Assembly (NCBI GenBank): GCA_018064305.1
Contig: JAGHVP010000047.1
Coordinates: 1-6,348, forward strand
Direction of reading: 5' to 3'
From: Candidatus Equibacterium intestinale
GTDB taxonomy: Bacteria > Bacteroidota > Bacteroidia > Bacteroidales > UBA932
Length of the DNA stretch: 6,348 bases
Part shown: positions 1 to 5,785 of the stretch, one piece after another
Numbering within the stretch: position 1 is the stretch's first letter
How the letters are laid out: the number at the start of each line of letters is the position of its first letter
Program-made: the position numbers and the translations under genes
The notes under the pieces: generated by a model
Database searches by the model: none
The model's input: only the letters and a program-made list of their open reading frames with translations
What the model was told of the DNA's origin: nothing

Positions 1-861
1 TCGATGTACGGTGACACCCCGCTGGGTATGGCACGCGCCGTGATGGAGTGGCTGCAGGTATGCGTTGACGAGGATTTCACCAATGTCACTGTGTCGCTGA
101 AGGCCAGCAACCCGCGGGTGATGATTGATGCCTACAGGCTGCTCTATAAGACTATGCAGGAAGAGCTTGGCATGATTTTTCCTCTGCATCTCGGAGTCAC
201 CGAGGCTGGCGGAGGAGTCACGGGCCGCATAAAGTCCGCTGTCGGAATCGGCACGCTGCTCAGGAAGGGCATCGGAGACACAATCAGAGTATCCCTCACA
301 GAGCGCCCCGAAAATGAAATCCCGGTGGCACAGCTGCTTGCCTCGCTTGCTACATCAGAAAATGCTTACGATAATCATCATAACCTTGATCTTGAGGCTG
401 TTTCGCAGGAAGAGTTCCTAGTTAAGGCCTCCTGGATATTCGGTCCTGACCTTATGGACCGGAAGATTGATGATTTCGAACTGTCTGCAACTGTTGCAGG
501 GCACAAACTCTCAGATGAAGAAATCTCTTCCTTCAAGGATGACCTCATGCAGGCATGCCGCCGCAGGTTCACTAAACCAGAATACATAGCATGCCCCGGC
601 TGCGGCCGCACCTTGTACAATCTTGAGAAACTGCTGAAGGACGTGATGGATGCCACCTCGGAATTTGCAGGGGTGAAGATTGCCGTGATGGGCTGCATCG
701 TGAACGGTCCGGGCGAGATGGCCGATGCCGACTACGGTTATGTAGGTGAAGGCGGCGGCAAGGTCACACTCTACCGGGGCCGGGAAGTATATGCCCGCGG
801 CATAGACCAGGCCGAAGGCGTGGCACGGCTGGTAGAACTCATCAGAAGCGACAGGAACTGA
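1..861 (+). CDS. ispG: IspG, 4-hydroxy-3-methylbut-2-enyl diphosphate synthase, C-terminal part (5' end outside window)
   Basis: IspG (GcpE) reductively opens the cyclic diphosphate MEcPP to HMBPP, the penultimate step of the cytoplasmic MEP isoprenoid pathway, using a [4Fe-4S] cluster. The reading frame is open from base 1, so the gene starts upstream; the ATG at base 4 is internal. The visible part holds the end of the TIM barrel (YGDTPLGM, LHLGVTEAG, GIGDTIRVSLTE) and the cluster domain. Cluster ligands are the two cysteines of CPGCGRT (592-594, 601-603), the cysteine of MGCIVNGPGE (694-696) and its glutamate (715-717). The end of the domain (EMADADYGYVG) resembles plant and Bacteroidetes large-type enzymes more than E. 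coli IspG. Oddly, only about 90 residues separate the barrel from CPGC. E. coli has about 25 there, and large-type enzymes have roughly 300 because of an extra A* domain. Only the last strand/helix of A* is recognisable (about 409-495). The stop is TGA at 859-861. The next gene converges 6 bases away and there is no terminator hairpin between them. Confidence 0.96.
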   Translation, partial: SMYGDTPLGMARAVMEWLQVCVDEDFTNVTVSLKASNPRVMIDAYRLLYKTMQEELGMIFPLHLGVTEAGGGVTGRIKSAVGIGTLLRKGIGDTIRVSLTERPENEIPVAQLLASLATSENAYDNHHNLDLEAVSQEEFLVKASWIFGPDLMDRKIDDFELSATVAGHKLSDEEISSFKDDLMQACRRRFTKPEYIACPGCGRTLYNLEKLLKDVMDATSEFAGVKIAVMGCIVNGPGEMADADYGYVGEGGGKVTLYRGREVYARGIDQAEGVARLVELIRSDRN

Positions 862-867
862 CCCTTT

Positions 868-3384
868 CTATTTCTGTACAGCGGCAGAATCTGCTGCTGC
901 ATCTCTTGCAACCGGTGCGGGTGCATTGGGGTCGAACGTCTCGGGCCTTCCTGCTGCGCCGAAGCCTGTCATCCCACCACGGAGTCTTTCGCGGAAGATA
1001 GAGCTGCGGGCATGGAGCTCGCCAAGCGGCTGGTTCTGGGTGAGTACATCATGTACATCATACGAAACGGACTCGTCTATGACGGCTGCAGCCTCGCTGC
1101 GGATGTCGCGTGAGGACGCACCTATCTTGAGTATGTATGCACCGGCATCTACATTCCAGGAAGCAGAACTTTCGTTGAAGCTTGCAAGATGGTTGAAAGG
1201 AATGTCTATTGTAAGCCAGACAGTTTCACCGGGCTGGAGAAGTGCTGTCTTTGCAAATGCACGCAGTTCCTGTGCAGGCTTGTCAAGCGATCCGTCGGGA
1301 GCCACTGCATATACCTGGACCACCTCCCTGCCGGCTGTCTTTCCGGTATTGGTGATGTCAATCACCACTCTGAGGGAATTCTTGCGGACAATGACATCTG
1401 CCTCACCATAGCTGAAATCTGTATAGCTCAGGCCGTATCCGAAAGGATATGAAACTTCTTTGTTGAATGAGTCGTAGAAACGGTATCCCACAAAAATACC
1501 TTCCTGATAGAGGAAATAGTCGCTGTTGCGGGTGCCGCGCGACTCTACCTGCTCTTTGGTAGGCATCTTGAAATTGCTTGAACGGGTGCGGCGGGGAATT
1601 CTGACAGAAGCTGTATCAGCACTCTTCCCATCTGCCTTTACGTTGCTGCCGGCGGTGTGGTCAGCCCTCGGAGTGCCGGACAACATACCTTTCGGTGCAT
1701 TGGGATTCATGCCTGGCATCATACCACCCGGGAAGCCTGGTTTCATACCGGGAACCATACCTGGCATCATTCCGGGCATCATACCTGGGAATCCGAAACC
1801 GGGCTGCACAGCAGGCTGGTTTTTCTTCACCTGAGGCTGTGAAGGGAAATTGCGTGCCGAAGGGACATCAGAATATGCCACCGGCATTGTCTGAGCCAGA
1901 CGTGCCGAAGGATTCACTACGCCCGTCACGATATCGGCAAGTGCACCGGCTGTGCCGCTGCCTGTCTTCTGTGCAAAGAGGATTGCATCCGGAAGCTCCT
2001 TCCATGAGGCTGTCTCCACCACAGCATCGACATTAAGCACCACCGCCACGAACTTATCTGAATTGTGGCATTCAGTGCAGGTCTGCTCTATCAGCTTCAT
2101 CTCTTCGGCAGAAAGGTTGAAGTCATCCACAGCACGGTCGGCTATGCATCCTTCCCTGCTGATAATTACAAATGCCATGTCGGCACTGTCAACCGCACTT
2201 ACTATGTTGAAACCCATTCCGGCAAGTTCTCCACCGAATGCGGGCAGCAGTGCGGTTGAATCGGTAACCTCGAACAGAGCCACATTCTCTACCAGTGAAT
2301 CTGTGACAGGCAGGGCCTCGTATCTGTTTTCAAGCAGGACTATGCTTTCTGCCGCAGCGCGGCGCGCAAGTGCTGCAGCATCCTCAGGTTTCGGTGCAGA
2401 TTCGAAAAGTGTGATTCCACTTCTTGCGGCGGCAAAAGAGAGCAGCCTCTCCACATTGCGGTCAAGTACCTCCACGCTGATTGAATCTGCAGCTATGGCA
2501 GCCAGCAGCGTATCGGCGCGTGCAGCACTTCCGGCAGCAATGAAGTCACATCCGGCAGAAACCATGTCTGATGTGGCAATACATTGTGTATTAGTAGTTG
2601 TAACAAATCCGTCGAAGCCCCATTCGTCACGGAGCACAGCGGTGAGCAGATCATTGCTGGCAGCAGCCCAGGTACCATTGACACGGTTTGATGAAGCACC
2701 TACAGCAACGGGGTCACTTCCCTCGAGGGCGACTTCGAAGCCTCTCAGATATATCTCTCTCAAAGCGCGTGGAGATGCCACGACATCATACCTGTCGGCA
2801 TTGGTGGTCTGGCATGCAGCAGCAAAGCCCTGAGGAGCCGCCCATACTCCGGTGCTCTGGACACCATTTACAAAAGCAGCTGCAGCAAGCCCCACTACAA
2901 GCGGGTCTTCTGAAAAACAGCTGGATGAACAGCCTGCCAGAGGATTGCGCAACACGCTCATTTCCGGCGCGAGTAACACAGTGGTTCCGTCTTGTTCCGC
3001 CACTGGTGATGCGATTGCTGAAGCCACCTCCTCAATAAGGGAAAGGTTCCAGCTGGAGGCCAGGGCTGCATTTGCGGGAAACGAAACACTGTCGGGTGTG
3101 CAGCACTCTCCTGGAGCCACAAAGCGGACGGAAGGTATGCCGAGACGGTCATTCGCAACAATAGAATATCCTATCTCAGACGGCAGAGGCTGCGCGGCTG
3201 CAAGTGAGTCTGCAGGGTCGTATCCACCCAGCACCAGAGCCACCTTTTCCTCTGTGGTCATGGTTTTCACCACATTTGATATGTTGTTAGGATTCAGCTT
3301 TGGATTTCTGCCGCATGAAGTGAGGCAGAGAGCCTGAATCAAGGCAAGTGCAAGCACTTTTGCCACAAAACTGTATTTGTTCAT
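868..3384 (-). CDS. GH3-fold lipoprotein, probably a catalytically dead beta-glucosidase-like pseudoenzyme
   Basis: This 838-residue protein has the complete GH3 architecture. Residues 1-24 are a lipoprotein signal ending in lipobox LTSC (Cys24). No acidic run follows the Cys, so a periplasm-facing anchor is more likely than surface display (inference). Domain 1 is a TIM-barrel-like region (about 35-325; FSEDP 157-161, ALREIYL 207-213, EWGFDGF 254-260). Domain 2 is the alpha/beta sandwich (about 335-515; NPSARL 491-496). A Pro/Gly/Met-rich insert (about 515-622) and the FnIII-like domain (about 623-760; EGIFVGYRFYD, PFGYGLSYT) follow. The tail is Ala/Pro/Arg-rich (763-838). Catalytic positions are lost: the nucleophile Asp of the SDW-type motif is Thr264, Lys-His of KHF are Gln185-Gly186, Asp of DGP is Ala90, Arg of GRNFEYF is Cys152, and Glu of GEGxDR is Cys413. 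The frame is intact over 2.5 kb, arguing against simple decay. The ATG is favoured because the signal peptide starts there and a -7 box lies 23 bases upstream. Family is near certain; substrate and role are unknown. Confidence 0.93.
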   Translation of the reverse strand: MNKYSFVAKVLALALIQALCLTSCGRNPKLNPNNISNVVKTMTTEEKVALVLGGYDPADSLAAAQPLPSEIGYSIVANDRLGIPSVRFVAPGECCTPDSVSFPANAALASSWNLSLIEEVASAIASPVAEQDGTTVLLAPEMSVLRNPLAGCSSSCFSEDPLVVGLAAAAFVNGVQSTGVWAAPQGFAAACQTTNADRYDVVASPRALREIYLRGFEVALEGSDPVAVGASSNRVNGTWAAASNDLLTAVLRDEWGFDGFVTTTNTQCIATSDMVSAGCDFIAAGSAARADTLLAAIAADSISVEVLDRNVERLLSFAAARSGITLFESAPKPEDAAALARRAAAESIVLLENRYEALPVTDSLVENVALFEVTDSTALLPAFGGELAGMGFNIVSAVDSADMAFVIISREGCIADRAVDDFNLSAEEMKLIEQTCTECHNSDKFVAVVLNVDAVVETASWKELPDAILFAQKTGSGTAGALADIVTGVVNPSARLAQTMPVAYSDVPSARNFPSQPQVKKNQPAVQPGFGFPGMMPGMMPGMVPGMKPGFPGGMMPGMNPNAPKGMLSGTPRADHTAGSNVKADGKSADTASVRIPRRTRSSNFKMPTKEQVESRGTRNSDYFLYQEGIFVGYRFYDSFNKEVSYPFGYGLSYTDFSYGEADVIVRKNSLRVVIDITNTGKTAGREVVQVYAVAPDGSLDKPAQELRAFAKTALLQPGETVWLTIDIPFNHLASFNESSASWNVDAGAYILKIGASSRDIRSEAAAVIDESVSYDVHDVLTQNQPLGELHARSSIFRERLRGGMTGFGAAGRPETFDPNAPAPVARDAAADSAAVQK
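1684..1803 (-). repeat. Coding Pro-Gly-Met tandem repeat inside the GH3-like protein
   Basis: Residues 528-567 of the GH3-like lipoprotein are built from four- to five-residue units of the form P-G-M-x. They start as PGMM, PGMM, PGMV, PGMK, then PGF, PGGMM and PGMN. Methionine recurs every four residues at 535, 539, 543, 547, 555 and 559, with extra Met at 536, 540, 556 and 567. At DNA level this is a degenerate repeat of about 12 bases around ggcatcat and tacct/tccgg. It lies between domain 2 and the FnIII-like domain, where some GH3 enzymes carry other insertions such as PA14. Gly-Met-Pro low-complexity runs are known in chaperone tails, and Met clusters can bind Cu(I) or Ag(I). Which of these applies here, if either, is not shown by the sequence. 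Confidence 0.85.
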
Positions 3385-3407
3385 TTCGAGTTGGATTGTT
3401 CGGGCAT

Positions 3408-3415
3408 CAAAGTTA
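3408..3415 (-). promoter_or_regulatory. Putative -7 promoter box of the GH3-like gene
   Basis: Read on the minus strand this is TAACTTTG, an exact match to the Bacteroidetes -7 consensus TAnnTTTG used by the primary sigma factor of that phylum. It ends 23 bases before the ATG of the GH3-like gene, which would give a leader of under 20 bases. No clear -33 TTTG is visible at the usual 19-21 base distance, so either that element is weak or the promoter needs an activator. No Shine-Dalgarno sequence is present in the leader, as is usual in this phylum. Confidence 0.55.
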
Positions 3416-3427
3416 GCATATTTTGTT

Positions 3428-3435
3428 TATCTTCG
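3428..3435 (+). promoter_or_regulatory. Putative -7 promoter box of the mechanosensitive channel gene
   Basis: TATCTTCG followed by CACC differs at one base from the TAnnTTTG consensus and lies 17 bases before the channel's ATG at 3453. No -33 box is seen 19-21 bases upstream of it. An alternative reading is TTG at 3396-3398, a 20-base spacer and TATTTTG at 3419-3425, where the -7 box is one base short. Either version places the start of transcription close to the ATG. This box and the minus-strand box at 3408-3415 sit 12 bases apart and face away from each other. Confidence 0.4.
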
Positions 3436-3452
3436 CACCTATTAATAAGCGT

Positions 3453-5783
3453 ATGAAAAAGACTCTTCTATCCATCCTGACAGTCCTGTTGATGACGCTT
3501 GCCCCAGCACCCGCCGGGGCCGTTGTCAAAGAAAAGAACATTGATCTGACAGTCAAGCGTTTACATGAAGACCTGAACGAATACAAAGAGAATCTGGACT
3601 TCAACATTTCTCAGTACGAGAAACAGCGCACCGACCACTGGGCGCACCTGAACAAATGCATGCACGAGTGCCAGGAATACACCATTGTGCTCTACACCCA
3701 GCAGGAAAACCGCCTGTTCGGTCTGAGCCAGGCCTGCCAGAACCTTGAAGACCTGATGGAGGGGTTCAAGAAAGACCAGACACCGTTCGAAAAGTGGAAA
3801 GGCAATTTCGGCTCTGAGATAGAGCGTTACGAACGTCTCGAGCAGCTTCTTGAGCGCATCAGCACCCGCAGCCTCACCACGCAGGGAGAAGAGGCGCGCA
3901 AAGAGTGCATCACCATCTGCAGTGAAATCAAAGAGCGCCTTACCGAGCTTCAGAAAGAGATATATGCCAACGACGAGATGTATGAAGCATCGAACGCCAG
4001 GATCTCGGAGATGGCCGAATACAACACCGCAAGGTTCGAAGAGATACGCCACCGCGTGTTCATGAGCGGCAGCGACTCCTTCCTTTCTATATTGGGCAAC
4101 CTCAAGGAGAATTTCTCGAACCTCAGAAACGACCTTCTCGAGCGCCGGACACAGGGTGCCCCCAGCAAGTCCGCGATAAGAGAGAATGTCACAGTCGTGT
4201 GGACCATTATCATAGCTGCGCTGCTTTCCGTAGCCATTGCATTCATCCTGGCCAGGATCCTGCCGGGCAAAGTACGCAATGCAGAGAAGTTCGCAGGCAA
4301 GAGAGGATTCATCATCGCAAGCCTTGCAGTAACACTATTCATAGTGCTGATGTTCCTCTGCTGCGAGATTTTCCTGCAGGGCTTCTACATCCTCCCTTCA
4401 GTAAAGCTTCTTCTCGAATTCCTGGTCATTGCAGACATCTTCCTTGTAAGTGTCACAATCCGTGCGCATGTGGGTGATGTCTCACACGCATTCGGCCTTT
4501 ATACACCCATCATTTTCATGGCATTCTGCTTCATCACCGAGAGGCTCTCGCTTGTCAGCAACAATGTTGTGAACATGACAATCCCGCTGGTGCTGCTGGC
4601 AGCCGCAATATGGCAGCTGGTAGTGCTTTCCCGTCACGGCAAATGGCGCGACCGCCTCTCTGCCGTGCTGCTCTGGGCCACCTTCATCATAACTGCGGTT
4701 CTTTGCATAGTATCCTGGTGCGGATATACTTTCCTCGCACTGATGCTCATGATGTACTGGATCCTGCAGGTCACCTGCCTTCAGGCCGTGACATGCATCG
4801 TATATCTGCTCAAGCTTGACGACAAGCAGGCCAGGAAGATGCACAAGGTGCGCACTGAATGGATCAACCCCATCATGGAGAAGCTTGTGATTCCCATCAT
4901 GTGCATCGCCACATTCGCCATAAGCCTCCGCTGGGCCGCCAACATGTTCAGCATGAGCAGCTGGGCTGAAGGAATCCTGAGCAACAACTTTGTAGCAGTA
5001 GAAGACGGTTTCACCGCCTCGCTCGGCAACATATTGATAATAATCGGCCTTGCGTTCGCATTCAGCTGGTTCATCTCTCTCATAACACACCTTCTCAAGG
5101 CCATCTATAAAGAAAACTACACCACAGGGCCCGTGCCCCTGTATGTGACTCTGGGCGGAATATTCCTGTGGTTCCTCTACGCAGTTATCGCAACCAAGAT
5201 ACTGAACATCGACAGCAAGGGACTCATTGCGGCCATCGGCGGTATGGGCGTCGGTCTCGGATTCGCGCTCAAGGACACTATCAACGACCTTTTCTGCGGA
5301 ATCTCGCTCCTTATGGGCCGTGTGCACCTTCACGACTACATCGAGTGTGACGGCATCCGCGGAAAGATTACAGAAATCGGTATCCGCAGCACAACAGTCG
5401 AGACTCTGGACGGAAGCGTGATCTCTTTCCTCAACAGCCAGCTGTTTGCAAAGAACTTCAAGAACCTTACGAAGAACCACCAGTACGAAGCCTGCACCAT
5501 CGATGTGGGCGTGGCATACGGCACCGACATAGAGAAGGCCCGCGGGACTGTGCTCAAGGCGATTGAGCCCATGAAAGAATGGTTCGCAAAAGGCAAAGAT
5601 CCCGTTGTTGTGGTTTCAAACTTCGGTGACAGCAGTGTCGACCTCTCCATCAAAGTATGGATTGCCGCCAAGGACAAGGCCGGGCAGATGGCAGCCATCC
5701 GCGAAGCTGTATACACAGCATTCAACGAATCAGGCATCGAAATACCTTTCCCTCAGACAGAAGTAACAATAAAGAAACAATAG
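3453..5783 (+). CDS. Large MscS-superfamily mechanosensitive ion channel with periplasmic coiled-coil domain
   Basis: This is a 776-residue inner-membrane channel expected to open under membrane tension and release solutes during hypo-osmotic shock. A start at ATG 3453 gives a clean signal peptide (MKKTLL..., Ala-Pro-rich end near 17-23); an in-frame TTG at 3423 would put ten poorly fitting residues in front. Residues about 25-243 form a Glu/Lys-rich, helical, coiled-coil-like exported domain with cysteines at 69, 73, 95, 152 and 156. About eleven membrane segments follow (near 246-270, 285-311, 318-337, 347-367, 372-392, 402-455 as two, 476-498, 523-547, 560-583, 590-620), the same count as in MscK/MscM-type channels. 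The last is the pore helix, with glycines at 596, 597, 599, 601 and 603. The cytoplasmic MscS beta and alpha/beta domains occupy about 621-776 (IRSTTVETLDG; IEIPFPQ near the end). By alignment to E. coli MscS, the hydrophobic gate leucines 105 and 109 correspond to Val600 and Phe604. The stop TAG is followed 2 bases later by the metY start. Confidence 0.93.
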   Translation: MKKTLLSILTVLLMTLAPAPAGAVVKEKNIDLTVKRLHEDLNEYKENLDFNISQYEKQRTDHWAHLNKCMHECQEYTIVLYTQQENRLFGLSQACQNLEDLMEGFKKDQTPFEKWKGNFGSEIERYERLEQLLERISTRSLTTQGEEARKECITICSEIKERLTELQKEIYANDEMYEASNARISEMAEYNTARFEEIRHRVFMSGSDSFLSILGNLKENFSNLRNDLLERRTQGAPSKSAIRENVTVVWTIIIAALLSVAIAFILARILPGKVRNAEKFAGKRGFIIASLAVTLFIVLMFLCCEIFLQGFYILPSVKLLLEFLVIADIFLVSVTIRAHVGDVSHAFGLYTPIIFMAFCFITERLSLVSNNVVNMTIPLVLLAAAIWQLVVLSRHGKWRDRLSAVLLWATFIITAVLCIVSWCGYTFLALMLMMYWILQVTCLQAVTCIVYLLKLDDKQARKMHKVRTEWINPIMEKLVIPIMCIATFAISLRWAANMFSMSSWAEGILSNNFVAVEDGFTASLGNILIIIGLAFAFSWFISLITHLLKAIYKENYTTGPVPLYVTLGGIFLWFLYAVIATKILNIDSKGLIAAIGGMGVGLGFALKDTINDLFCGISLLMGRVHLHDYIECDGIRGKITEIGIRSTTVETLDGSVISFLNSQLFAKNFKNLTKNHQYEACTIDVGVAYGTDIEKARGTVLKAIEPMKEWFAKGKDPVVVVSNFGDSSVDLSIKVWIAAKDKAGQMAAIREAVYTAFNESGIEIPFPQTEVTIKKQ

Positions 5784-5785
5784 AT

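Noticed and set aside
881..897. Near-perfect palindrome gcggcagaatctgctgc close to the ispG/GH3 convergence, considered as a shared terminator.
   Set aside because: It has no loop of workable size and no T-run on either side. It is explained by Ala-rich codons at the end of the GH3-like gene.
1696..1803. Short periodic DNA repeats considered as a CRISPR array or non-coding minisatellite.
   Set aside because: The unit is about 12 bases, degenerate and in frame, and it is explained by the Pro-Gly-Met protein repeat.
1952..2833. Plus-strand open frame (293 codons) antisense to the GH3-like gene.
   Set aside because: It is a Ser/Ala-rich translation typical of the reverse strand of an Ala-rich gene, with no recognisable domain or start context.
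868..3384. Calling the GH3-like gene a pseudogene.
   Set aside because: The frame, lipobox, domain order and scaffold motifs are intact, and substitutions concentrate at the active site. Functional loss of catalysis is supported, but gene decay is not.
3423..3452. In-frame TTG as an upstream start for the channel.
   Set aside because: It would add ten residues ahead of MKKTLL and disrupt the signal peptide. It also overlaps the putative promoter box.
4482..5480. Long minus-strand open frame (332 codons) antisense to the channel gene.
   Set aside because: It lies wholly inside the well-recognised channel gene. Its translation has no family motif, signal peptide or plausible composition, and its length follows from the codon bias of the real gene.
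5761..5785. SAM or other methionine-related riboswitch ahead of metY.
   Set aside because: Only 2 non-coding bases lie between the channel stop and the metY start, and no riboswitch core is seen in the coding sequence just upstream.
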